Assembly (NCBI GenBank): GCA_002323245.1
Contig: DCPU01000005.1
Location: forward strand, 1-64,000
Reading direction: 5' to 3'
From: Mariprofundus sp. UBA1536
GTDB lineage: Bacteria; Pseudomonadota; Zetaproteobacteria; Mariprofundales; Mariprofundaceae
DNA length: 64,000 bases
Position numbers and translations under genes: made by a program. Of this stretch, positions 22,601-31,719 are shown piece by piece; the stretch's first letter is position 1, and each line of letters starts with the position of its first letter. The notes under the pieces are model-generated. The model ran no database searches. It saw only the letters and a program-made list of their open reading frames with translations, and was not told the origin of the DNA.

Positions 22601-23719
22601 ATGAAAAAAGTAGCATTAATTACAGGGATTACAGGCCAAGATGGCTCCTATTTGGCTGAATTTTTATTGGAAAAAGGTTATGAGGTTCATGGAATAAAAC
22701 GAAGGGCATCTTCTTTTAACACACAGCGAATTGACCATATTTTTCAAGATCCCCACGTCAAGAATCCAAGCTTAAAGTTGCATTATGGTGACTTGTCCGA
22801 CTCATCGAATTTGACGCGCATTTTGCAGGAAGTACAGCCCGATGAGGTTTATAATCTGGGTGCACAATCCCATGTGGCTGTGAGTTTTGAATCACCTGAA
22901 TATACTGCTGATGTGGATGCTTTGGGCACGCTCCGTTTGTTGGAAGCTATTCGTTTATTAGGTTTGGAAAAGAAAACGAAGTTCTATCAAGCATCGACGT
23001 CTGAATTGTTTGGTGAAGTACAAGAGATTCCGCAAAAAGAAACTACACCATTTTATCCACGCTCGCCTTACGCCGTTGCGAAAATGTATGCTTATTGGAT
23101 TGTTGTAAACTACCGTGAGTCGTATGGTATGTTTGCCTGTAATGGTATTTTATTTAATCATGAATCACCACGCCGTGGCGAAACCTTTGTAACGCGTAAA
23201 ATTACACGTGGTTTAGCGAACATCGCGCAGGGTTTAGAGGCATGTCTGTATATGGGTAATATGGATGCCTTACGTGACTGGGGTCATGCAAAAGACTATG
23301 TTCGTATGCAATGGATGATGCTGCAGGAAGAAGTAGCAGATGATTTTGTGATTGCTACAGGTGTTCAGTACTCTGTGCGCCAGTTTATTGCTTGGTCAGC
23401 ACAAGAGCTTGGTGTAACGATTCGTTTTGAAGGGAAAGGACTTGAAGAGAAGGGGATTGTAGAGTCTGTTGTGGGAGATGATGCGCCTGGACTGAAAGTT
23501 GGTGATGTGATTGTTCAAATTGATCCACGTTATTTTAGGCCTGCAGAAGTTGAAACTTTACTTGGTGATCCTAGTAAAGCTAAAGCTAAACTAGGTTGGG
23601 TTCCTGAAATTACAGTGCAAGAAATGTGTGCTGAAATGGTGGCTGAAGACTTGAAAGTGGCGAAGCGTCATGCTTTGTTGAAAGAGCATGGCCACGATAT
23701 ACCTGTTTCAGTTGAATAA
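22601..23719 (+). CDS. gmd: GDP-mannose 4,6-dehydratase
   Basis: Converts GDP-D-mannose to GDP-4-keto-6-deoxy-D-mannose, the common precursor of fucose, colitose, rhamnose and perosamine nucleotides. The ATG at 22601 gives 372 residues, the family length, and is preceded by AAAAAAGG; an in-frame ATG at 22574 would overlap the previous gene and is disfavoured. Rossmann motif TGITGQDG is at residues 8-15, with the GDP-mannose binding segment [15 protein letters not shown] and the active-site YAVAK. The next genes determine the branch: ColC and ColD point to colitose. No manB or manC is in the window, so GDP-mannose must come from elsewhere. Confidence 0.96.
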   Translation: MKKVALITGITGQDGSYLAEFLLEKGYEVHGIKRRASSFNTQRIDHIFQDPHVKNPSLKLHYGDLSDSSNLTRILQEVQPDEVYNLGAQSHVAVSFESPEYTADVDALGTLRLLEAIRLLGLEKKTKFYQASTSELFGEVQEIPQKETTPFYPRSPYAVAKMYAYWIVVNYRESYGMFACNGILFNHESPRRGETFVTRKITRGLANIAQGLEACLYMGNMDALRDWGHAKDYVRMQWMMLQEEVADDFVIATGVQYSVRQFIAWSAQELGVTIRFEGKGLEEKGIVESVVGDDAPGLKVGDVIVQIDPRYFRPAEVETLLGDPSKAKAKLGWVPEITVQEMCAEMVAEDLKVAKRHALLKEHGHDIPVSVE

Positions 23720-23722
23720 AGA

Positions 23723-24643
23723 ATGAAAATTTTTCTAACTGGCTCAAACGGAATGGTTGGGAGAAATATACTTGAGCATTCATCTGCCCAGGCTCATGAG
23801 ATTTTAACGCCAAGCAGTGCTGAATTAAATCTATTGGATGCTAGCAATGTCCAGGCTTACCTTGAAAAATATAAGCCGGACATGGTGATACATGCTGCGG
23901 GTATTGTAGGTGGCATTCAGGCCAATATTTCTCAACCCGTTAAATTTCTCGTGGATAATATGCAAATGGGACTCAATGTCTTAATGGGTGCTAGAGCAGC
24001 AGGCGTTACCAAATTAATCAACTTGAGCAGCTCTTGCATGTACCCTAGGGATGCGAAAAACCCATTGTCTGAGGAATTGATTCTAAAAGGCGAGCTCGAG
24101 CCTACCAACGAAGGCTATGCTTTGGCCAAGGTGGCTGGTACTAGGCTTTGTGAGTATATCCATAGAGAGGATTCTTCTTTTCAATACAAAACCGTCATCC
24201 CATGTAATCTCTATGGTCGCTTTGATAAGTTTGACCCGAAACACTCGCATATGATTCCTGCTGTTATTAAGAAGTTATCCGATGCCAAAGATGCGAAACA
24301 GATTGATATTTGGGGTGATGGGCTGGCCCGCCGTGAATTTATGTATGCGGGTGATTTGGCAGATTTTATCTTTTATGCCATTTCAAAATTTGAGGCTATG
24401 CCACAAAATATAAATGTCGGTTTGGGTCACGATTATACCATTAACGAATACTACCAAGAGATTGCAAACGTAGTGGGTTTTAAAGGCGAGTTTATTCACG
24501 ATTTATCCAAGCCCGTAGGTATGAAACAAAAGCTCATCAATGATGCGAAATTAAAGTTGTTTGGATGGAAGTATAAAACCAAACTCTCTGACGGTCTTAA
24601 AAAATGCTACGCGTATTACATAAATGAGGCAAAGTATGATTAA
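23723..24643 (+). CDS. colC: GDP-L-colitose synthase (GDP-fucose synthase family)
   Basis: An extended short-chain dehydrogenase of 306 residues of the Fcl family, which does a 3,5- (or 5-) epimerisation and then a 4-keto reduction with NADPH. GSNGMVG is at residues 7-13, followed by AGIVGGIQANI, the SSCMYP active-site loop and Tyr132-x3-Lys136 (YALAK). It departs from E. coli Fcl in length and in several regions. Because colD follows with an 8-base overlap, it is most likely ColC, acting on the 3-deoxy intermediate. It could still be a true GDP-L-fucose synthase; no other candidate for either step is in the window. Confidence 0.72.
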   Translation: MKIFLTGSNGMVGRNILEHSSAQAHEILTPSSAELNLLDASNVQAYLEKYKPDMVIHAAGIVGGIQANISQPVKFLVDNMQMGLNVLMGARAAGVTKLINLSSSCMYPRDAKNPLSEELILKGELEPTNEGYALAKVAGTRLCEYIHREDSSFQYKTVIPCNLYGRFDKFDPKHSHMIPAVIKKLSDAKDAKQIDIWGDGLARREFMYAGDLADFIFYAISKFEAMPQNINVGLGHDYTINEYYQEIANVVGFKGEFIHDLSKPVGMKQKLINDAKLKLFGWKYKTKLSDGLKKCYAYYINEAKYD

Positions 24644-25805
24644 CTATCCATTGGCAAGCAGCACATGGGATGAAAAAGAGCTGAGTGCAATTCAGAAGGT
24701 GATTGATTCAAACATGTTTACCATGGGTAAATATGTTGCGGAATACGAAAAGCGTTTTGCTGACTTTTTTGGCTCCAAATATGCGGTGATGGTGAGTTCC
24801 GGTTCAACGGCAAACTTATTGATGATTTCATCGCTTTTTTACACCAAGAACGAAGAGTTAAAGTTGAATCGTAGTGATGAGGTGATTGTCCCTGCAGTTT
24901 CATGGTCAACCACTTATTTTCCGCTGCAGCAGTATGGATTGAAAGTGAAATTTGTGGATATCGACCCTGAAACGCTGAATATTGATTTGGTTAAGCTGGA
25001 AGCTGCCATCACCGATAAAACCAGAGCAATTTTGGCTGTGAATCTACTTGGCAATCCGAATGACTATGCGGCAATACAAAAGCTCATTTCAGGTAAAGAC
25101 ATTGTGTTGTTGGAAGATAACTGTGAATCCATGGGCGCTACCTTTGATGGGAAGCAGGCCGGCACCTTTGGCGTGATGGGCACTTATAGCTCCTTTTTTA
25201 GCCATCATATGGCAACGATGGAAGGCGGCTGCGTGGTCACCGACGATGAGGAGCTGTATCACATTTTATTGTGCATGCGTGCGCATGGATGGACCCGCAA
25301 TTTACCGAAGGAAAACCACGTTTCTGGCATCAAGAGTGATGACCCATTTGAAGAGTCATTTAAGTTCATTTTGCCTGGATACAATGTTCGCCCATTGGAG
25401 ATGAGTGGTGCAATTGGTATTGAGCAATTAAAAAAACTACCGAGCTTTATTGCTGAGCGCAGAGAGAATGGCGCGTACTTTCAAGAGCTGTTTGCAAATC
25501 ACCCTTATTTGAGAATCCAGAAAGAGACCGGGATGAGTAGCTGGTTTGGTTTCTCTTTGGTGATTAACGAAGACGCGGAAATTGAGCGAAAAACGATTGT
25601 TTCGAAGTTGATGGAAAATGGAATCGAGTGTCGCCCAATTGTAACGGGTAACTTTGCCAAGAATGATGTGCTCCAATACTTTGATTATGAAATTTCCGGT
25701 TCTTTGAGTAGCGCAGAATATTTGGATGCCAATGGTTTCTTTGTTGGGAATCACCAAGTTGAATTAAGGAAGGAAATTCGTTTGTTGGCCGATATTTTAA
25801 AGTAA
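24636..25805 (+). CDS. colD: GDP-4-keto-6-deoxy-D-mannose 3-dehydratase
   Basis: A PLP/PMP enzyme of the DegT/DnrJ/EryC1/StrS aminotransferase fold that removes the C3 hydroxyl in colitose synthesis, with glutamate as co-substrate. The 389 residues closely resemble enterobacterial ColD as recalled, for example in MINYPLASSTWD, VPAVSWSTTYFPLQQYGL and RAHGWTRNLPKEN. Aligning the EGG motif puts His190 where aminotransferases have the PLP lysine (SHHMATMEGG), the hallmark of ColD. The ATG at 24636 is chosen because it matches the family start and has a GAGG ribosome binding site; it overlaps the colC stop. Confidence 0.94.
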   Translation: MINYPLASSTWDEKELSAIQKVIDSNMFTMGKYVAEYEKRFADFFGSKYAVMVSSGSTANLLMISSLFYTKNEELKLNRSDEVIVPAVSWSTTYFPLQQYGLKVKFVDIDPETLNIDLVKLEAAITDKTRAILAVNLLGNPNDYAAIQKLISGKDIVLLEDNCESMGATFDGKQAGTFGVMGTYSSFFSHHMATMEGGCVVTDDEELYHILLCMRAHGWTRNLPKENHVSGIKSDDPFEESFKFILPGYNVRPLEMSGAIGIEQLKKLPSFIAERRENGAYFQELFANHPYLRIQKETGMSSWFGFSLVINEDAEIERKTIVSKLMENGIECRPIVTGNFAKNDVLQYFDYEISGSLSSAEYLDANGFFVGNHQVELRKEIRLLADILK

Positions 25806-26420
25806 ATGCTAAAGAGAACACTGACATATATAGCGAATCTTAAGTATATTAAATACATTGTTTTGAGGCTGATGTTTGCTGGAAAGCACATAGCATTAGA
25901 AACACAGCATATTAATTTTAAAAGTAAAATTGGAAACTATACAACTATTTTAGAAGGTTCAGTCGTGGACCACCTTACCAGCGTAGGTAAGTATGCTTAT
26001 ATTGGTAGAAACTGCTATTTAACTAAAGTTTCAATAGGGAATTACTGCTCTATCGCCAATAATGTTTCTATAGGCCAAGGTGAGCATAGTTTGTCTGATG
26101 TCTCGACAAGTGCTTTCTTCTACGAAAATAGTTATGAGAAATTAACGGAGAGGGACTGTGTGGTTGGCAACGATGTTTGGATTGGTGTAGATGCCATTGT
26201 GTTGAGAGGGGTGAATATAGGTGACGGTGCGGTTATTGGCGCTAACTCTGTTGTGACGCGAGATGTCCCTGCCTTTGCCGTCGTTGTTGGCTCACCAGCT
26301 AGAGTTATTAAATACCGTTTTGATGAAGGTAAGTGCGAAAAGATTTTGGGATCTAAGTGGTGGGACTTTGAGATAGAAGAGGCAAAAAATATTGTCCGAG
26401 GATTAAGTGAAAATCAGTGA
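25806..26420 (+). CDS. Hexapeptide-repeat (left-handed beta-helix) O-acetyltransferase
   Basis: A 204-residue protein with the hexapeptide-repeat pattern of acyl-CoA-dependent acetyltransferases. Repeats run from about residue 40 to 160, for example VSIGNYCSIANNVSIG and VVGNDVWIGVDAIVLRGV, ending with the closing motif VPAFAVVVGSPARVIKYRF. GQGEHSLSD carries the likely catalytic His. It is of the CatB/VatD/WbbJ group. The ATG follows the colD stop with no gap. In this setting it probably O- or N-acetylates a sugar of the repeat unit; the acceptor is unknown. Confidence 0.85.
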   Translation: MLKRTLTYIANLKYIKYIVLRLMFAGKHIALETQHINFKSKIGNYTTILEGSVVDHLTSVGKYAYIGRNCYLTKVSIGNYCSIANNVSIGQGEHSLSDVSTSAFFYENSYEKLTERDCVVGNDVWIGVDAIVLRGVNIGDGAVIGANSVVTRDVPAFAVVVGSPARVIKYRFDEGKCEKILGSKWWDFEIEEAKNIVRGLSENQ

Positions 26421-27423
26421 AACAAGGCGGCTCATACAAGTGAAAGGATGCTACGGTGACTATATGCCTGTAGGCCAATTCCGAGTCGCACACGTTGGTT
26501 TGGGAAAAACTGCCTCTACGTTCTTGCAAAAGCGTTTTTTCTCAGAAATCGATATGCCTGTCTTCTCTACTGATCCCTCCAGTCATTGGCCAGAAGAGCT
26601 TAACTGGCTGCGGTCAATAAATCGTGTTTGGATGAAAGACTTTTATACAGAACGGTTGTTTTGGTCTCGCAAAGAGCGAGAAGCATATTTTTGCGCCCAA
26701 GTGGATCAGGCTAGGGAGTCTTGGGTTCTTTCGGGCAAAGAATTTGTGGAAAAATCAGGTGGCGCGCTTCTTTTAAGTGCTGAGGGGCTTTGTGGATTTT
26801 CAATTCCAGTCGCAAAGTATATTGGTAATTTGTTGCATGATATTGGAATTGAGAAAATAATATTTGTATTTAGAGGGCAGGCTGACTGGTCGATTTCATT
26901 ATGGAGGCAGCTAATTTTGGCTGAGGACCGATTTGCTCGATATGTTAGTTTTGAAGACTTGTTTGGCAACATGAGTAGTGATGGAAAATGTGCGCCATTG
27001 GACATGGACTGGATGGGGTATTTAAACAGTTATAGGGAGATATTTGGTGCACAGAATGTTCTGGCTGTTCCTTATGAACGCCTTGTTCATGAAGCACCAA
27101 TGTTTTTTGAAGAAGTTTCGAGGTTCATGGGTGTGAAATCTAAACGGCTGCCTGACTTTAGTCAGCGGGAGAATTTGTCCCAAGAAGATAACTTTTACCT
27201 CGCATGGAAAATGGGGGGCGATAGCCGACTCTTGCGTGCGTATCCGTTGAGGATGTTATTGCACAATAAAAAAAGAAGCTTTTTGTCACTGTGTTTTAAA
27301 AAAGAACCGATCACAAACTTCAATCACGATTTTCGAATAAAAATTATGCAGCACTTTAGAGATTCGAATCAAGAGTTATCAAATCAGACTGGTTATAACT
27401 TAGCATCCTATGGGTATTTCTAA
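26407..27423 (+). CDS. PAPS-dependent sulfotransferase
   Basis: A 338-residue protein with the sulfotransferase signatures. The 5'-phosphosulfate loop is HVGLGKTASTFLQKRFF (about residues 29-45, Lys34 binding the 5' phosphate), and the 3'-phosphate site is FRGQADWSISLWRQL (about 158-172). The likely start is GTG at 26407, with GAGG five bases upstream; an in-frame ATG at 26464 is the alternative. It overlaps its neighbours by 14 bases on each side. Embedded among glycan genes, it most likely sulfates a sugar of the surface polysaccharide. The acceptor is not identifiable, and the PAPS synthesis genes are not in the window. Confidence 0.83.
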   Translation: MKISETRRLIQVKGCYGDYMPVGQFRVAHVGLGKTASTFLQKRFFSEIDMPVFSTDPSSHWPEELNWLRSINRVWMKDFYTERLFWSRKEREAYFCAQVDQARESWVLSGKEFVEKSGGALLLSAEGLCGFSIPVAKYIGNLLHDIGIEKIIFVFRGQADWSISLWRQLILAEDRFARYVSFEDLFGNMSSDGKCAPLDMDWMGYLNSYREIFGAQNVLAVPYERLVHEAPMFFEEVSRFMGVKSKRLPDFSQRENLSQEDNFYLAWKMGGDSRLLRAYPLRMLLHNKKRSFLSLCFKKEPITNFNHDFRIKIMQHFRDSNQELSNQTGYNLASYGYF

Positions 27424-28453
27424 ATTGGCGGTGCATGATGAGGAATTCTTGAGTGGACGCTTTGTTTATGATGAAGATATTGGTCATTCCATTTTTTCTT
27501 CGGAATTCAATCCAGATGGGCTTAAAGATAAGTGGATTCAGCTTCATGAGCGCTTTAAGGAATTAGGGGTGGCGCTTGGGTATGATTCGGATATTAACGA
27601 GTACCCAGTGTTTGAGTTGCATCTGAATGTACATGAGCGGGTAAAACAAGCAGATTGTCCAGCATATGTTATTTTGCTTGAGGATTCGCATGTGTATTTA
27701 CCAAATGGTGATAAAGGGTTGCTTTCACACTATAAGAAAGTTTTCACTTGGGATGACTCGCTAGTTGATGGTGATAGGTTTGTAAAAATAACGTTCTCAC
27801 CCCGCATAACCCCCGCTGCCTTTGCGAGTCTTTCTGACCGCACACTATTTTGCTGTATTATTGCAGCTAACAAGTCATTGCCAGCATTTTCTGAAAATGA
27901 CTTGTATAGTGAACGGGTGCGCGTCATACGATGGTTTGAAAGGAATGCTCCTGATGATTTTGCCTTATATGGGGGCGGATGGGGTCACCCTCCAAGAAAG
28001 CCCGGACTTGCAGGCAAGGTGTTAGGTCTTCTTTTTCGCATCTTACGTGTTCAGAACTGGGTGAAGTGTTTCCCATCATGGAAAGGTAAGGTTGATGTGA
28101 AGCAGGACCTGCTTCAGTCAACAAAATTTACATTCGCATACGAAAATGTCAGTGATGTGCCAGGATATATCACTGAGAAAATATTTGATGCATTTTCCGC
28201 AGGCTGTGTGCCTGTTTATTGGGGTGCGAGTAATATTACAGACTATATTCCAGAAGACTGTTTTATTGATGCAAGGAAGTTTGCTGATATCGCTTCAATT
28301 TATGCGTTTATGAAGGGGATGTCTGACGAGGAGTATTATGCATATCAACATGCAATAGACAGTTTTATAAAAAGTGAATCTATTAAAATGTTTAGCCCAG
28401 CTTGCTTCGCCCACACAATTTCAGACTCAATAATACAAGACATCAATGCTTAG
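27410..28453 (+). CDS. GT10-family fucosyltransferase-like glycosyltransferase
   Basis: A 347-residue protein with the family-10 (alpha-1,3/1,4-fucosyltransferase) signature in its C-terminal half: FAYENVSDVPGYITEKIFDA (about residues 241-260), then AGCVPVYWGA and IPEDCFID. This half binds the GDP-sugar. The N-terminal half is divergent, as usual for acceptor recognition. Because the cluster makes GDP-colitose (3-deoxy-L-fucose) and shows no separate fucose branch, the donor is likely GDP-colitose; a fucose donor cannot be excluded. The start overlaps the sulfotransferase stop. Confidence 0.85.
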   Translation: MGISKLAVHDEEFLSGRFVYDEDIGHSIFSSEFNPDGLKDKWIQLHERFKELGVALGYDSDINEYPVFELHLNVHERVKQADCPAYVILLEDSHVYLPNGDKGLLSHYKKVFTWDDSLVDGDRFVKITFSPRITPAAFASLSDRTLFCCIIAANKSLPAFSENDLYSERVRVIRWFERNAPDDFALYGGGWGHPPRKPGLAGKVLGLLFRILRVQNWVKCFPSWKGKVDVKQDLLQSTKFTFAYENVSDVPGYITEKIFDAFSAGCVPVYWGASNITDYIPEDCFIDARKFADIASIYAFMKGMSDEEYYAYQHAIDSFIKSESIKMFSPACFAHTISDSIIQDINA

Positions 28454-29897
28454 TAGAGACTTTGTGATTGTTTTGGGTGGAAGGCTTGCTATTGCATGTA
28501 TCGGACTGATTGCTATTCGTGCAGTCACTACCTTCTTGTCGCCAGAAGAGTATGGCTACCTTGCTTTACTTTTAATGGTGCAAACTCTTTGTGGCATGTT
28601 TTTGGTTAACCCAGTTGGCGTATATATTAATAGACATACGCATCAATGGTGGGGTGAAGGAACACTGATGTCGCGTTTGAAGCCCTTTCGTTTTTACGTC
28701 ATAGCAGTATCTCTTGTTGGTGGCATTGTGATGTTTGGAGTTGCACTTGCGTCAGCAAATGAGCATCCTTTTTTAAGTGCCTTTGCTCTCATGCTTATGG
28801 TTGTGTTTGGAACTTGGAATGCCACATGGGTTCCGCGGTTGAATGTGCTGGGTTTTCGGTTGGATGCTGTTTTTTGGGGCGTTCTTACCGTAGCTCTCAG
28901 TCTGCTCTTTTCCGTTGCTCTGATGCTCTTGGGCACAACGGCTACAGTTTGGTTTTGGGGGCAGGTGCTGGGCATGTTAGTTGGTGCAGCGGGCGCAGGA
29001 AAACTCATGCGTAAATATGCTAAAACCTTAGGTCACACTGAAGTCGCACCAGCTATTGATTTTGCCGATTTGATGCGTTTCAGCTTGCCATTAGCAATTG
29101 GTACAGGATTTATGTGGTTGCAGTTAAGCGGTTACCGACTGGTGGTTGAAGCTTACTGGGGGCTTTCGCAGCTTGGCTATATTACAGTTGGCCTATTGCT
29201 TGCGACTCAGATTTGGTCTGTTTTCGAGTCTCTAGCTATGCAATTCTTATATCCATATTTTTTTAAGTCTATAAGCGATAACCATTTGGAAAGTGGAGAG
29301 AGAGCGCTTTCAGATTTAATCAATGTATTAGGCCCATTTTACTTGGTGCTTGCTGGTTTGACAGTTGTTGCCGCGCCGCTTTTGGTGCACTTGCTTGTTG
29401 ACTCCAAGTTTTCAGATGCTGTTCCTTTTGTCATGATGGGAGCTTTTATTGAATGCTGTAGAGCTCTAGCAAATGTCTTTGGGAATGCGGCTCAAGTCAC
29501 AAAGAAAACATTATCATTAGCTTTACCCTATGGGTTTGGTGCATTTGTTGTGTTTTCGTTCTTATTCGCAACAGGCTTGTTTGAAGCTGGGGTCATATGG
29601 GTCGGCGCTGCGTTAATTGCAGGTGCATTGGGTATGTTAGTTGTTATGGTGTTTTCTATGTACAAACAAGTTCGCTTTAAGTTTAAAAGAAAAAGTTGGC
29701 TAATAGGAATGTTTGGAATGATTTTATTCTGTGTCATGGGCTTCTGGTATGGCGAGTTGAATACAGCGCCCGAACGATTTGGCTTAGTTGTCTTTGTTGT
29801 TTTGGCTTCGGGGCTGCTTACTTTTGCGTTATTAAGAAGAAATGCCGCATTAACAAGGCTGCTTGATACTCAGTTGTCTGGAGAAAACGGTGTCTAA
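28446..29897 (+). CDS. wzx: Wzx-type lipid-linked repeat-unit flippase
   Basis: A 483-residue membrane protein with about 12-14 predicted spans, the layout of the MOP superfamily polysaccharide flippases (RfbX/Wzx). The opening segment VIVLGGRLAIACIGLIAIRA, with the first span and a loop rich in Pro/Glu/Tyr (LSPEEYGYLAL), is the usual N-terminus of the family. It moves the undecaprenyl-diphosphate-linked repeat unit across the inner membrane. Wzy at 32666 is the expected partner. The start overlaps the previous gene by eight bases. The gene name is given by role; Wzx sequences differ widely. Confidence 0.88.
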   Translation: MLSRDFVIVLGGRLAIACIGLIAIRAVTTFLSPEEYGYLALLLMVQTLCGMFLVNPVGVYINRHTHQWWGEGTLMSRLKPFRFYVIAVSLVGGIVMFGVALASANEHPFLSAFALMLMVVFGTWNATWVPRLNVLGFRLDAVFWGVLTVALSLLFSVALMLLGTTATVWFWGQVLGMLVGAAGAGKLMRKYAKTLGHTEVAPAIDFADLMRFSLPLAIGTGFMWLQLSGYRLVVEAYWGLSQLGYITVGLLLATQIWSVFESLAMQFLYPYFFKSISDNHLESGERALSDLINVLGPFYLVLAGLTVVAAPLLVHLLVDSKFSDAVPFVMMGAFIECCRALANVFGNAAQVTKKTLSLALPYGFGAFVVFSFLFATGLFEAGVIWVGAALIAGALGMLVVMVFSMYKQVRFKFKRKSWLIGMFGMILFCVMGFWYGELNTAPERFGLVVFVVLASGLLTFALLRRNAALTRLLDTQLSGENGV

Positions 29898-30774
29898 ATT
29901 AATTGTGAATTTATTAGGTGGTTTGGGAAATCAAATGTTCCAGTATGCTACAGCAAAGGCCTTGGCCCAGCATAAGGAAAGCGTACTTTTTTTGGATGTT
30001 GAGGATTTTAAGCATTACGAACTGCACCGATTTGAGCTAACAGATGTTTTTAAACTGTCATCTTTTGAGCTGGCTGCTGAAAAAGACTTCAGAGATGTGT
30101 TGAGTTGGCAATCATTTCAGCAGCTGAGAAAGGCTTTAAAAAGTCCAAAGTTAAGCTGGTTTCGGAATGAGCATTATGTCGTTGAACCATTTTTTCAGTA
30201 TTGGTCAAATTTAAGGGGTAGCCCAGCGAATGCTTATTTAATTGGTTACTGGCAGTCTGAGAAGTATTTTCAAGATTACGAGGACATTATTAGGAAAGAC
30301 TTTACCTTTATTAAGCCTCTTGAAGGCCTTAATCTACAATTGTCTGGCCAAATGAATCAAAGTGATTCTGTTAGCTTGCATATTCGAAGGGGTGATTACG
30401 TGTCCAATCCTGAAACATTAAAAACACATGGTGTTTGTTCGCTAAGTTATTACCAAGATGCCGTAAAGTTCGTTTCTGGGAAAGTTGCAAATCCTAACTT
30501 CTATGTTTTTTCCGATGATATTGCGTGGGCAAAGGACCATCTTAAAATTGATTTTCCATGTGAATATATTGGGCATAATACAGGCGCTGAAAGCTACCGA
30601 GATATGCAGTTAATGAGCATTTGTAAGCATCATATTATTGCCAATAGCTCCTTTAGTTGGTGGGGGGCATGGCTAGATGGGAGAAATGATAAAATTGTTA
30701 TTGCGCCAAATCAATGGTTTGCAAATGGCACGAATACTTCTGACTTGCTTCCCCACTCCTGGCTCGTTTTGTAG
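29890..30774 (+). CDS. GT11-family alpha-1,2-fucosyltransferase-like glycosyltransferase
   Basis: A 294-residue family-11 glycosyltransferase. The N-terminal loop NLLGGLGNQMFQYATAKAL (residues 7-25), HIRRGDYV (about 164-171), and the C-terminal ANSSFSWWGAWL, all diagnostic of alpha-1,2-fucosyltransferases, are present. The GTG at 29890 is chosen because the family starts just before LLGGLGNQMFQYA; an ATG at 29863 would add nine poorly fitting residues. Homologues can use GDP-colitose (WbgN of E. coli O55 is reported as a colitosyltransferase of this type). With ColC/ColD in the same cluster, the donor is probably GDP-L-colitose, though GDP-fucose remains possible. Confidence 0.88.
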   Translation: MSKLIVNLLGGLGNQMFQYATAKALAQHKESVLFLDVEDFKHYELHRFELTDVFKLSSFELAAEKDFRDVLSWQSFQQLRKALKSPKLSWFRNEHYVVEPFFQYWSNLRGSPANAYLIGYWQSEKYFQDYEDIIRKDFTFIKPLEGLNLQLSGQMNQSDSVSLHIRRGDYVSNPETLKTHGVCSLSYYQDAVKFVSGKVANPNFYVFSDDIAWAKDHLKIDFPCEYIGHNTGAESYRDMQLMSICKHHIIANSSFSWWGAWLDGRNDKIVIAPNQWFANGTNTSDLLPHSWLVL

Positions 30775-30783
30775 CCTTTGACT

Positions 30784-31719
30784 ATGAAAAATGCATCTTC
30801 AACTCGTACGCTGGTGATAGGCGGCTGTGGTTTTATCGGTTCACACTTGGTGAAAGCGCTGGTTGCATCTGGCAGAAACGTGACTGTGCTTGATAGGAAC
30901 AAACCAACGACTAACCAAATGTTAACAGATGTTGAGTATGTTACCGGCGACTTTTCTGAGGCTGAGTTGATCCAATTGTTAGTGCCTCAATTTGAAGAAG
31001 TGATACACCTTGCTTATGCAAGTAGGCCCAATACATCACATGATGACCCTGTAGGTGACTTGATGCAGAACTTGCCTGCTACAGTGCGGTTGTTTGACGT
31101 TATTGCGCAGTGTGGCGCGCGTTTGTTGCTGGTGTCATCTGGGGGCACTGTCTATGGTCAAGCGGTTACTTTGCCCATTCGCGAAGACCATCCCACTCAG
31201 CCCATTTCTCCATATGGCCTCACAAAGCTAACAATTGAGAAATATGCTTCCTTATATGCAACAACCAAAGGCTTAGAATTTGTCTGTGTTCGTCCTGCAA
31301 ATGCTTTTGGCGAGGGGCAATTGCCTTTTTCTGGGCAAGGCTTTGTTGCAACAGCAATCGCAATGGCGCTAAAGCAGATGCCGATTACCATTTTCGGCAA
31401 TGGGACCGTTCGTGATTATGTTTATATTGACGATTTGATTGCAGGCATGATGGTAGCATTAAATTTGGGAAGGAGCGGCCAAGTTTATAATATAGGTTCC
31501 TCATTGGGCTTGGATAATTTTCAGGTGGTAGAAAAGATTAGGCTTATCATGGCCGATTTCGGTATTGAAGTGAAAGTTGAACACGCTGCGCCTAGATTGT
31601 TTGATGTGCAGGCCAACGTTTTGGATTGCACAAAAATTCGCCAGCTTGGCTGGAAGCCAATGACGAATTTTGATGAAGGGCTTGGTAACACTTTAACATG
31701 GTTAGAAAATAATAAATGA
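30784..31719 (+). CDS. NAD-dependent sugar-nucleotide epimerase/dehydratase (GalE-like SDR)
   Basis: An extended SDR of 311 residues. The NAD motif is GGCGFIGSH (about 12-20). The active site has SSGGTVYG and Tyr144-x3-Lys148 (YGLTK), and the GNGTVRDYVYIDDL segment is typical of UDP-glucose/UDP-GlcNAc 4-epimerases. An upstream in-frame TTG at 30778 is possible, but ATG at 30784 is preferred. Possible roles are C4-epimerisation of a UDP-HexNAc or of the uronate made by the first cluster enzyme (a TviB-TviC-like pair). The substrate cannot be settled from sequence. Confidence 0.82.
   Translation: MKNASSTRTLVIGGCGFIGSHLVKALVASGRNVTVLDRNKPTTNQMLTDVEYVTGDFSEAELIQLLVPQFEEVIHLAYASRPNTSHDDPVGDLMQNLPATVRLFDVIAQCGARLLLVSSGGTVYGQAVTLPIREDHPTQPISPYGLTKLTIEKYASLYATTKGLEFVCVRPANAFGEGQLPFSGQGFVATAIAMALKQMPITIFGNGTVRDYVYIDDLIAGMMVALNLGRSGQVYNIGSSLGLDNFQVVEKIRLIMADFGIEVKVEHAAPRLFDVQANVLDCTKIRQLGWKPMTNFDEGLGNTLTWLENNK

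Noticed and set aside
23723..24643. Naming this gene fcl (GDP-L-fucose synthase)
   Set aside because: The immediate colD neighbour and departures from E. coli Fcl favour ColC; fucose synthase activity is kept only as an alternative.
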